64,000 nucleotides of DNA from Sipunculus nudus (lineage: Eukaryota > Annelida > Sipuncula > Golfingiida > Sipunculidae), in NCBI GenBank assembly GCA_026874595.1, contig CM049319.1, positions 2,942,601-3,006,600 on the forward strand, read 5' to 3'. The notes under the pieces were generated by a model, which was given only the letters and a program-made list of their open reading frames with translations, ran no database searches and was not told the DNA's origin. Below are positions 12,103 to 22,884 of the stretch, one piece after another (the stretch's first letter is position 1; every line of letters begins with the position of its first letter). The position numbers were made by a program, and so were the translations under genes.

Positions 12103-13743
12103 GAAAATTAATAATAGCAAATAATGTGATTATTGCGCAGTAAAGTGTTTAGTCCGTTGTCTGTTAAGGTACTTTAACAAAATTTGATACCATCCTCTAA
12201 TATTTTCAAATAATTAACGGTAATTTATTTGGCATGTCGGCAGCGGCACTACGATAATGTCGGCATGACAACCCGGTCCAGCTAAATGTCCCTGGCTTTA
12301 TTAATTCCTCATTTTGCAGGTATAGTCAGATTATAACTGATTTTCATGAAGTTATATCTTGGGTCACATTTATGAATCTTTGTGAACTGTTTTTTTTTTA
12401 AATTTACACATAGTTCAACTGCATGTAAGCCAAGATGGCGGCGGTCGCGTGAAGAACTCAAGGAAATCGGAAAAAAAACCTGCCTGACGACACTGGACCC
12501 GCAATCCCTCGTGAAAATGGCAAGGAAACCCCCGAGGGTTTAAGAAGGTTGCACAGACCTTCCCCCTTCATTTAGAAGATTAAATATTTAGCCTATCTTA
12601 CAATACGCTATCATTAATACCGGTATGCATGATTATTCGTATAATACAAAAAATAGCCAACGGTGAAACCGATACAATCCGCACTGCTTTGAAATTATGA
12701 CGAAAATATTAAGGTAAATTTGGAGAAAATCGGGTCTTTTCAATATTTTAACAGAATTTTATTTCCAGAAATCAAAGATTCTTTAAATTGAAAATTTTAG
12801 TGGGAGAATTTCAAAAGAACCAGACCTATGTGAGTTTAACAAAATTTACTTTGAAGAGAGCGAAGTCCAGTTTTGTTAATAAGCTTGTCAATTATGGGGG
12901 CCTCTACTGGTTGTGCGTATACATGTATAAACCATGTCCGACTTTTGATTAGAGTGATGTAGTTGGTCATAGCTTATTGAGCAGAGGCATATCAAAATCA
13001 CATTTTCTCCAGTGAATAATCAATTTATACATCAGGTTTGTATATGTTTGAATTAATAGTTTAATCTGAATCTGATTTAATCTTTATTGTTTTTTAATTA
13101 TCTGTAATACTTTAATATCGTAATTCACATTTGAATCGAGGAGTTATGCTAATATTGCACTGATATATGAAAGAACATCAGATATCGAATGTGAATGCAT
13201 ATTGTTTATCATTTATTCATGTTGAAAATAATGGAAGAACAAACAGTCTGAGTAGAAAAAAATGTGAAGTATGAATTATATGAATATTCTATAATGATTG
13301 AAATATAGTCATAATAAAAATGAGTTACAAATATCCATATACACAAACACACACGTGCAAGTGCACTTTATACATCGTTAATTTATAATTTGCATGTTTA
13401 TTAACAAATATTTTGTTTTAGATTCAAAGAAAAAAAAAATTATATTAACGCCACTAGTATTTTAAAATAAACTGAAATATAAAAAAAATCGCCGTTCCAA
13501 TGTTAATGTATACCATTTTATATGTTAACAAAATTTATAATAGGCCTATATGTTTTACAAATAAAATTATGTGACACTTAATCCTGCACGAAAAGACAAA
13601 CATATGTCATATCAATATTACACGTTTATTTACATTATATACATGTTACTCAAGAAGCCTGTGCATCGTTATCAAACATAGAGCAATTATTTTTTTAATC
13701 ATATACATATAATGGACAAACCAAAATATGAATTTGTAAGAAC
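12103..13743. other. AT-rich DNA, nothing recognised
   Basis: A GC-richer island near 12425-12560 (CCAAGATGGCGGCGG) interrupts otherwise AT-rich sequence. No long frame or RNA gene is evident. Confidence 0.6.
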
Positions 13744-13768
13744 GAGAGAGAGAGAGAGAGAGAGAGAG
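13744..13768. repeat. (GA)n microsatellite
   Basis: Uninterrupted GA dinucleotides followed by GCGCGC. Confidence 0.95.
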
Positions 13769-14012
13769 CGCGCGAAAATAAAAGAGAGGCACTTCATAAT
13801 ATTGATCGACAAGCCATATTTTTTCATATTATCAATTACAAACACTAGTGTATGCATGACATGACCGAAGGAACATGATACAGCAGGTACATGAAGTAAT
13901 CGGTTAATGATCGATCTCCAGTAGTTTTTAGTACTCAATAATCGAACCTAACTTCATTTTACAATTTATCTTTCCGTTATAAAACCTGATTTAACAACCA
14001 GGACCTATCTCT

Positions 14013-14069
<57 letters not shown>

Positions 14070-14148
14070 GCCCGTAGGCTGTCTGCTGATTGGGAGGGTT
14101 CGTCTTCACTGATGGTGGAACCTTTATAATATATATATATATATATAC
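14013..14148. repeat. Two (TA)n tracts around a short shared motif
   Basis: (TA)n at 14013-14066, then CAGGCCCGTAGGCT from 14067 and a GGGAGGGTTCG segment, then a second (TA)n at 14126-14148. The CAGGCCCGTAGGCT motif is found in inverted orientation beside another (TA)n tract at 16392-16405, suggesting a small element that carries or targets TA repeats. Confidence 0.75.
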
Positions 14149-16340
14149 CCGATGTTTTCTTTTACCGGAATAAAAACAATCCAAATAAGCAATTTTTAGT
14201 GAATTTTCCACTTTCTCGCCGTGTGTACTGAGAACGTCATATTCAAAGCGTTTCGCAAGCATCTGCTACAGCACAAGTATGGTCATAAGGTGGATTCTGC
14301 TTTATATGCCTATACGTGTAGGCCTTCACTAAACAGGGGCATTTCATTTGCAAAAAAAGTGCATTGACATCCGTAACGTTTCATTTCAGAAAAGAAAACA
14401 ACAATATTCATTGTCAAAATTACACCTCAGTCATCTAGCTGATATTTTCCGGTATTTGTCTATTCGAGTGATTATCAAGTCAACTGACTGTTAAATGAGT
14501 TTGCCTAAAATTGATATACATTCAATGCAGATAAGTTGAAAATTAACATTCTTGGAAAGAAATGAACCAGGTGATGTTTGGTCTCAAGCAGGATGCTGTT
14601 TGCTTTTTCTAGCTGTACTTGAAATTTACATGAAATTAAAAAAAGGACCAGCAGGCGAGGCAGTTAGAAGCTGAAAATATCAGAAATTTATTAATATTCC
14701 TTGACAAATAAGGCAATGTATAGGACACTGTGAACTGGGCCGGAGCTGTAACGTTAAGGGATAAATTAAGATCCCAGGGCACTTCTGCGAGTTTCGAATA
14801 AAAACAAAATGTGTAGTTTGAACAATTTAGGGAGTGTAAAACTGACAAAATAAACGATCAAAGTAACTTAAAAGCGCCTTGGTGAATGAAATCCATGTTA
14901 ATATTAAACATATTATATGATAATTATGTCATTCATCAGTCCCTACAGGCATGGGCACACGCGCACACAGCGGCTGTGCTCCACTTCGGCATATATCTAG
15001 GCCTATATACCAAATCGCCAGCCTGCCCTATGGTACACTGTGGAGGTGGCCTGTTCCCTGATCTGGATTACTCATAAATTATAAAGTATTACCCCCCTGA
15101 AAATTTTCATACCTGACCAATTTTTTTGGTAACTGCATTAGAATTTCAGACCAATAGCTTAAATACATGTATTAACGGTATTTAGAAAATAAAACAACAG
15201 TGCTTAGAAGAAAACAATATGCGATAGTCAAAGTATAGGGTGAAATTCATGGAAGTGATTTAAAATTTGTTGATTACTTTAAAAATACTTTAAATTTCTG
15301 ACCTGATCTTCGGTGTATACTTAAATATAAATTAACTGTAGTTATTTTCTGGATGAACTGAGCTCCAGCTTTAGAGGTTAACATATTCATTGAGAAAAAA
15401 GATTCTCGACCAAACACATGATCCAGTCCATAATTTTTTTTCTAATTACTCAATACTGACTTAATTTTCCTCATATTCATCAGACCTATAATGAAAAGCT
15501 CTGTGCCTTAATCAGAACAATACAAGCTAATTTTTTTTTTATAAAAGGCAGTCCTGAATTGGTAGAATAGGTTTTTAATGCAAACTGGTTTAGTTTAATT
15601 TTTCAAAGGAACAAAGCACAGTGACCTAGTTTCCGGTTTGGTAGAACTTCTGTACATCGTACGGTATGTAAAATTTCAAATCCATAGGTAATGATGTAAA
15701 ATCATGTTAATCTAACGGGCAGACAAATTGCTGATAGGACGACTTTAGACAGTGGATCATCGCCATATAGTCTTCTGAACTAACGAAGCAATATGCAAGG
15801 CCCTCCTTTTATTTTGCAACAACAACAAATCGAAAAGTTTCATAAGCTCATTTATAAATCTCTATATGATATATTTTAACTTTTTTTTCTCCTTTATTTA
15901 TTATTCTTATTGAATCAAGCTTTAGGTTTAGGTTCTTGACACGTATGCCCCCTGTGCTCTATTGACAAAGTGGCCTTAGTTACATCCTTTGGCCCGGAAA
16001 CAAGAGGGTGCTATACTGCATGCCCTCTTTGCATGAGAGGGGGCAATCAACATTTTTCTCTTTTCTCTCACACGGCAACAATCATCCAATTTTGGATTAT
16101 AATCAGAAGCAAGCATTGAACAGGTTATTTAAAGCTTCTTTCAGAGGTGAAATTAAACATTTTTAAACTGTGCTTGCAATCTACATCCCTGACAGAGCTA
16201 AACAAAGAGGCCGCTATAAACAATATTTATACAGAAATATGGTCTCTCCCTATGAGAGTATGCATGGAACCGGACAAAAATGGTTAAACATAAAGTTCTG
16301 TATAATTTTCCCAATTAAAGAATATCACTTTTCGTCAGGT
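14149..16340. other. Long non-coding stretch, nothing recognised
   Basis: AT-rich sequence with only short unremarkable frames (14636-14848 minus, 14886-15077 plus). A small GC-richer patch with GAGAGGGGGCA lies near 16020-16050. Confidence 0.6.
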
Positions 16341-16402
16341 GGAACTCAGATGCTCAACGGGGGGGTTCGTCCGAACCCACCGAACCCCCCTAGCCTACGG
16401 GC

Positions 16403-16471
<69 letters not shown>
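16341..16471. repeat. Inverted G/C-run segment plus (TA)n
   Basis: GGGGGGGTTCG and its near complement CGAACCCCCC form an imperfect hairpin at 16360-16390. AGCCTACGGGCCTG (16392-16405) and (TA)n (16407-16471) follow. The segment is the counterpart of 14067-14148 in the opposite orientation. Confidence 0.75.
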
Positions 16472-16500
16472 CTAAAGTACGGTTAGTTTGACTTCATCAG

Positions 16501-16562
16501 TTTGTGCTACAGATCTGTTTCGTGAGAGCAGCATTCAAGCCGGCTCACTCTTCAGGTACAAA
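16501..16562 (-). ncRNA. Hammerhead ribozyme motif of the Penelope-like element
   Basis: All core parts appear in order on the minus strand: stem I strand TTTGTAC (16562-16556); core CTGAAGA (16555-16549), matching CUGANGA; stem II GTGAG (16548-16544) with CTCAC (16526-16522), extended by CGGC/GCTG across a bulge; core GAAA (16521-16518); tiny self-complementary stem III CAGATCTG (16517-16510); cleavage site after TA (16509-16508); stem I return strand GCACAAA (16507-16501). Stem I has one A-C mismatch at its second pair. A very short stem III is typical of ribozymes in PLEs and related retroelements, where it favours cleavage by dimers. Activity is inferred from the fold only. Confidence 0.85.
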
Positions 16563-16873
16563 CTAGTGATCAGATATTTGGGTGAAGTTTGTCGTAATTG
16601 GTAGGATTTATCTGGGGTTACTAGGTTCGGTGAGGCATGTATTTAAAGTTTTTGTTTTGTTGGTGAATAATGGTTACTGGGTGCCTGGCTTATTGTACTT
16701 GTATTAGGGCTATTATGAAGCGCTCGAGGATTTGTTGAATTGCTTAAAGTTGATCATGACCCCAGGTGTTGGTTCGGTCAGGGGATCAGTGGATTAGTGG
16801 TCCAGTTGGTTGTTCCTGCATACATTGGCTGGGATCTTGAGACTGCATATTTAACTTTTTTATCGGCTTAAAA

Positions 16874-17297
16874 TTATTTAAGGTTAAAAAGGAGGTATTT
16901 AGTTCTATGTTTGCATGACGTTGTCAGCTCGTTCCTATTGTTTAGTGAACTCAGATCAGGTCGGCAAATTATGTAGTATTTCTCGGTGGTGCATAAATTA
17001 CATTTTTTTGACGTGTTGAAATAAGCTCTGCATTTAGCCATGATTTTCCATTTGACCGAATAGGGTATGTTTTTTTCTTTCAGAGTCCACACGTACTTGC
17101 TTAGTGTTGTGCTATTTCTGTATTTTTCATTCCTGAAACTACTGATGTGTCCATAGTATCTCGTTTTAAATGCGTTTTCTGTCAGTCCGATATATGTTTC
17201 CACTTGTTTGTTATCTTTTCTGGTAACTGTGGCCTGGTAAATTATGCTTTGAGTAAGGCATCCTTCTTTGATTGGGCATTTTTCGGGTTTCTACAGA
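16874..17297 (-). pseudogene. GIY-YIG endonuclease fragment of a Penelope-like element
   Basis: The minus-strand frame 17203-16874 encodes 109 residues with the PLE hallmarks: TYIGLTENAFKTRY (the YIG half of the GIY-YIG motif and its downstream Arg), a KNIPYSVKWKI stretch, CNLCTTEKYYIICRP and RNELTTSCKHR before the stop. Upstream the same frame continues with GCLTQSIIYQATV and a CP...GC cysteine pair. A one-base shift near 17280 is needed to reach a preceding CRNP, and the direct frame has a stop there, so the reading frame is broken. PLE proteins join a reverse transcriptase to this nuclease for target-primed insertion; here only the nuclease end survives. The codon at 17201-17203 is GTG, and there is no reason to think translation starts there. 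Confidence 0.82.
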
Positions 17298-17305
17298 TCT
17301 ATATA

Positions 17306-17368
17306 GTTTCTATATATATATATGAGCGAGCGAGAGGGATGAAGGAAGAGAGAGATCGAACCTATAGG

Positions 17369-17444
<76 letters not shown>

Positions 17445-17515
17445 AGCGGTTGAGGGATAGAGAGAGATAATTATAAGAGAGAGGGGGAGGAGAGAGAGAT
17501 TTTATTTGGATAAAG
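17306..17515. repeat. TA and GA microsatellite cluster
   Basis: Short (TA)n near 17311-17325, (TA)n at 17371-17409, (GA)n at 17411-17439 and further impure GA to 17500. It borders the truncated 5' end of the Penelope-like fragment. Confidence 0.92.
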
Positions 17516-18659
17516 GAAACATTGAAGATAAAACTTAGCGTTCATTCTTTTAATTTGCATTGGAAGCTAAAGAATGAATAAGTGGTCAAAAAGTTACAAG
17601 ATAATCCGTTTTTCATTGTGCATGGTAGGATTTATATTAACGTTTTGTTGATAAAGCTGCGGACTCGGGACTAAGTACAGAAAAATCATTCATACAGCTA
17701 ATACTCCATACAGTGCTTGCGGAATAATTATATAACAAACATACACATTTCACAAAGTATGCATCTATAAACATACGAAATCTTATATTGATTTTTTATT
17801 CATTGCAGAATATGTATACGATTTTTATATACCCGTACTCAATTAACTGTGACCTACTTCATCACTCTAATCAAACGCCAGAATTAGTTATTACAACAAT
17901 ATAAACACAACCGGTAACGGACCCCCATCATAGGCAAGCTAATTAGTAAAACAAACAGGAGCTCACTCTCTTTGAAGTAATCTTGTTAGACTTCTCAGTT
18001 CTGGTTTTATTTCACACGTATATTTTTATGAAATTCTCCAACCGTTTTTATTTATAGAAATATTTTCTGTTAGAATTCCGTAAAAATATCGATCAAGACC
18101 GAGAATTATCACTGGTAATTTTTTTGCCTGCAATATTATGAACTAGTTATTGAGACTAGATCATTGATCAACATGTTAATGGTAACTAAGACAAAATGTG
18201 AGAAAAAAATGACTATCATTATGAAAAGAAAGTTCAAATGAGAAATGGATGGATGAATGGATAGAATGAAAGAGGTTTCCTTGCTATTTCCACGGTCCTG
18301 GAGTCTTGGGGGCTTATAAAGGTAATTATAAGGATGATTATTTTACATCAAAGGATATAATAATGAATGAATATATCTAATGTACGGTATACATAATCTT
18401 TCATGCATGTACTGTCATAACACATTCCCATTCAGACAATCAACCCACCAAAGGATAATTTGTCTTACATCACAAGAAACTCATTAAAGCTTCCAATGAG
18501 ATTAAAGGGAATCAGCCTCACAGAGTGTTCCTTCAGATTAGTGGGAATTTACAGTTATTATTCTACTTAATATAGTGGCATTATTTATAATCTGTTAAAG
18601 AACATCTTATGAGGTTATTTTTTAGGAAAATTGGTCACTGTTTAGATCTGTCGTACAAA
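17516..18659. other. AT-rich DNA, nothing recognised
   Basis: No frame of note on either strand and no repeat module identified by eye. Confidence 0.6.
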
Positions 18660-21600
18660 GTCTTATATCACTCACTTTAAAAAAATTGGCGTCCTCTTGG
18701 TATTTCAACTATGGTATTTTATACTGTATTTATCACATATATAAACGCTTAATCAAACCACCGTTCTGTGACAATGTTTGATGGCTGCGTCTTCGCCAAT
18801 CCAACCGCTAAGACCACATGTAAATGGCGTCTTCCAGGCGCCTGGATGAAGGCCATGTAAATTAACCACCACACTGTGTACGGAACAAGAAAGTTGAGGG
18901 ATAAAATAGCCTCCGCATAGCCTCAATATGGACAGCTTGTCGATGTTAGAGACCCATATTAGCCTACTGCCGCATGGTCTGGCGGATGGAGTGCAGAAAC
19001 CGGAATGTGTTCCTAAATTTACCGACAGGGGGCAGTAGACGTTTTGTCCTTTGAGTTAGCCTCCTTAAGAGTCACGGGAACTACATGTAGTTTGTATAAT
19101 AACATATAAACAGGCTATGAGTCTGTGATAACTGACAGGCGGCCTCCAGTATCAACTTAGTTTGCCATTTGACTGGTAGTGTAGCGACCAAAAAATGTAA
19201 AGAATAAGGTCTATAAGATTCTCTGTTCGAGTGTTCTAGTGCGACCAAGATAGCCTGTATACTTGTGAAGGATGACCGCGGATATTGTGTTGTCTAGTTT
19301 TCTATCCCAGTAATCCTTATACACAACTAGATAATTAACTCCACAAACACGTTTTATAAGACATGCTTTAAAACTCAAATTCATTTATTGGGGTCTTAAT
19401 CAAATCTCTGATTACTATAACTCAATATTAAAACCGTGTAAATGCACATATAATAACCTTAATGTTTAAAGGACTTTGATTTCACTTGAATACGTTTGTG
19501 ATTTGCTCCTATTAAATATATAGTGTTTTATTACTGGCATGTTTAAAATATTTAATCAATCAATTACATGGGAGGGTTTGATACTGCTGCGTCTTTGCCA
19601 GTCGAAGTCCAATTTTTCTCTGCTTTAAGATTGCATGTAACTTGCGTCTTGCGGGTCTCTTAGTGAAGGCTAAACTAACCTACTCTGGAAAGCAAAAGAG
19701 TCCTATTCAGCCGGAGCTAGCCTCTTATTCATGAGCAAAATGGCCTCCAGGTCGGGATCGTTGGAAGGCTATGTCTCATGGAACTTAGCCTTCATGTTAG
19801 CAGGACGGAGTGGCTACGTCAGGTGTGAGATGAACGTGAAACAAGCTCGAAACAGGGATAAGTTAGATGCAAGGAAATCTTCATGTGAGAACGGCAGCGA
19901 AGGCCATATTGTATGTGCGATTGACTCCAAAGAAGCCCCGCACAGCGGCTATATCAGATGTAAGGTCACCGTACAACGAACGCAATAGACCCATCCATTT
20001 GTAAGACTTGATTTGAAACACAATGAGTAGTTCATGGTCCTTCCACAAATAGATTTGGGGTATGTAAAGTATATATGGATGTTTTGCTCTTGTAGTTCTC
20101 ATCTTGGTACCCTCCGCAATATCCACGCCTTCAGATTTCATGTTATAACCGAAATAAGCATATTCGCATAACATAACGATATTGAGATAAACATCAATAA
20201 AATTAGAAATGTAAAAAACATGTCACATCAGATGTATGTCATTTGGACCCGTAAATGTGTTAAAAATCGTTAAAATGATGACGGGCCTATTGTTGCTGGA
20301 ACATCATACAATGAAAGGGATTGTTAACACTGTAATGAAGACCAAGTCGTTTGACAGACGGACTCAAAACAGGCACGGTACCAAGGCTATGTCAGGTGTA
20401 CGATTAACTTGAAACAAGCTCACAGGGGTATGTCGGATACAAGATGGCCATCATGTAAGCACGGAAGTGAAGGCCAGGTCACTTGTAAGACAGACTCCAA
20501 GCAAACTCAGTGCCAAGGCCATGTCGGACGGAAGGTTGCCTTCATACAAACCACTACGATAAGGCTATTACGGTTGTGGTTGTATGAAGGCCACAATGGC
20601 TGAACACAGACCCATGTCCAACTTTGGTGGCATACATAAACTGATGGCACCAAGGATCTAAGTTACCCTCCATGTTAGGCTATTTACATCATAATAACAA
20701 CAATAATAATATATGTTTGCATAATTAGGGAGACTCGACGTTTTGACACTTTATACAAATAAATATATATAACTATTCGATGGCTTAAAAAGTCATAAAA
20801 GGGTTAGGATAATATGCGGTTATACAAAGTCGAATCCAGGTTAAAAAAATACTCCGTTAAGATGATTTATACTGCCTTTAAAAGTAAAAATAGGTCGCCT
20901 GCAAAATGTTTTCGGTTCTGCAGCAGGTACATTTGGAATGCTGAGGGCTAACGATATTAATTGTGTATGCCAGTGCCTAATATAAAAGGTACCACGAGCC
21001 ATTCTTTTGTATGTCAGTGCCTTATATACGAGCCTTTTAATATATCAGCGTTTGCTCCGAAAACAAATATTTATATAACATAGAAATATATTCATTTATT
21101 ATGTATTCATGCTAAACAGATGTGAAAACAATTAGTCATAGCATTGAACATAAGTCACTGTCACACTTATTCAATTATGCTTTTAGAATTAACGGCATAC
21201 AGGTCTGATAGATAAATATTCGTTTTATATATTAGGAAACATTAAGTTTAACATTATAGAGGGTGATTTGATATTTTCCCAGACTATTTGAAATTTTTGT
21301 TGTTATTCTGAATGTTATTATAGTGTGAATAATATATTATAGTTTATTAAGGAAGACGTGATAGGAACAAGGACGGTCTACCTAGAACATGTGGTTAATT
21401 TAAGTTAACGGCGACACATTATTTGCATATGTCTATTCCTGAAACAACACAATATTAAAAGATAAAACAATTATTCACAGTCTTGAATAAAATTATCAAC
21501 ATATTTCTTGTCCATATATTTATATTAATTAAAATGAAACGATGACTTCAGGAATAAAAATAATATGTTTTATGTATTAAGTAAGAATAAAAGTTTTTTC

Positions 21601-21910
21601 ATTATAAGAAAATTAACATTATAAGATAGACTTGAAACAGGCTCATCACAGCTATGCTTGATTCAAGTGGGGCTTCATGTAAGAACGGATGGGAAGGCCA
21701 AATCGGTTGTCAGACAGACTCCAAACAAGTTCTTTACCAAGGGCATGTCAGGTGTAAGATTGACATGAACCAGGCTATTCTCAAGGCTTTGTCAAATACA
21801 AGATGGCCTTATTGTAAGCAGGCAGTGAAGGCCAAGTCTTTTGTCAGACAGGCTCCGATCAAGCTCCTCCTTTCCAAGGCCATGTCAAATACAAGATAGC
21901 CTTCACGTTC
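18660..21910 (+). repeat. Composite dispersed repeat, copy 3
   Basis: Modules in order: 18690-18860 (GGCTGCGTCTTCGCCAATCC, partner of 10080-10110); 18890-19085 with GGGGGCAGTAGACGTTTTG (partner of 2140-2310 and 10195-10400); 19310-19400; 19460-19690 (second copy of the TGCGTCTTTGCCAGTC module); short-unit clusters at 19720-19990, 20330-20680 and 21620-21910; 20860-21180 (partner of 8570-8990); and 21185-21620 (partner of 9065-9530). Frames here are diverged repeat translations. The order 8570-9530 repeated at 20860-21620 indicates duplication of blocks, not just scattered insertions. Confidence 0.7.
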
Positions 21911-22884
21911 TTTCAGTTTGTCAATAGGGGGCAGCACATGGTTTGAACATAGCAGTCGTCCCTCAGTGGATACTGAAGGCTAACTTGCCGCCGTGAGAGC
22001 CTCACAATTATTTTTGTGTTATTACGGAACCATGACTCTCTGATTCATCAGGAGACTAACTGCTGGCTGAATCATGGGACAAATCATATACTGACCCCTA
22101 TATGGTGAAGAAAATGTGGTGGTTTGTTTTCTATAGAGTTTCGATTTAAATTACAGTTAAGAGATAAGAAATGTTTTGGACTAATTAAATTCTTTCAATT
22201 AAGCTAAATGTCAATTAATGTTTCAGTTAAGTGAAACCGGCTGTATATATTTTCATGATGCTGCGGAAAATGATTAATGTAAGTAATGTTACTCTAGGAA
22301 AGGTTTTCACTTATCTTGTGGGAAAGGTTTCGGCATCTCCTTTTTTAACGCAGGTTTATGGTACTTTTTTGCATTTGATTGACTAAATGTAATGCTGTTT
22401 TCACTGTATAATTATATATATTTTGCTTTTGTTTAAAAAAATGAAATGCGGGTCCTAAGTTGGACTTTTATCCCTTTCATTGTGCAATTATAGGAACAAA
22501 TAGGTCAGTCGTTTTTATCCTTTTTTCATGGTTTATCTGTCCAAATGATATGATTTTGCGTCTTACATTTATAATACATATCAGATTTTAATGCTTTTTT
22601 ATCCACATCGTAATATTGTGCAAATATGTCAATTGAGATTGCCCCTATTACAATGAAACATAAAAGCCTGAAGACTTCCAGCGCGGGGTATAGTGATGAG
22701 ACGGTGTCGCTGAAATACAAGAACAAATTACATACATACATCACCAACACCAAATATTATTGTACAGGAAAAATGAACAAAATCTGGCACAATTTAACTA
22801 CGCCATTATCCACAATAATTATTTTTTTTTATTTTAATTATTAAAGCATTATAATATATAGCGATGAAACTGTTATAGCGAATA
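21911..22884. other. AT-rich spacer with a repeat fragment
   Basis: 21915-22080 carries a GGGGGCAGCACATG module related to 5385-5490. The remainder has no supported gene; the frames at 22526-22844 overlap on opposite strands and show no domain. Confidence 0.55.

Larger units (their letters stand above)
16480..17305 (-). mobile_element. 5'-truncated Penelope-like retroelement
   Basis: Read on the minus strand, this is the end of a Penelope-like element (PLE): the C-terminal GIY-YIG endonuclease region (17297 down to 16874), about 310 bases of 3' untranslated DNA (16873-16563), a hammerhead ribozyme (16562-16501) and an end against the (TA)n tract at 16407-16471. The reverse transcriptase is missing; homology stops near 17300 at another TA/GA tract. 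5' truncation and TA-rich flanks fit known PLE behaviour. The element is dead because the coding part has a frameshift. The class rests on the protein pattern together with the ribozyme, two independent signs. Confidence 0.8.

Noticed and set aside
17147..17470. 107-codon plus frame
   Set aside because: It is antisense to the Penelope-like nuclease fragment and then runs into TA/GA microsatellites.
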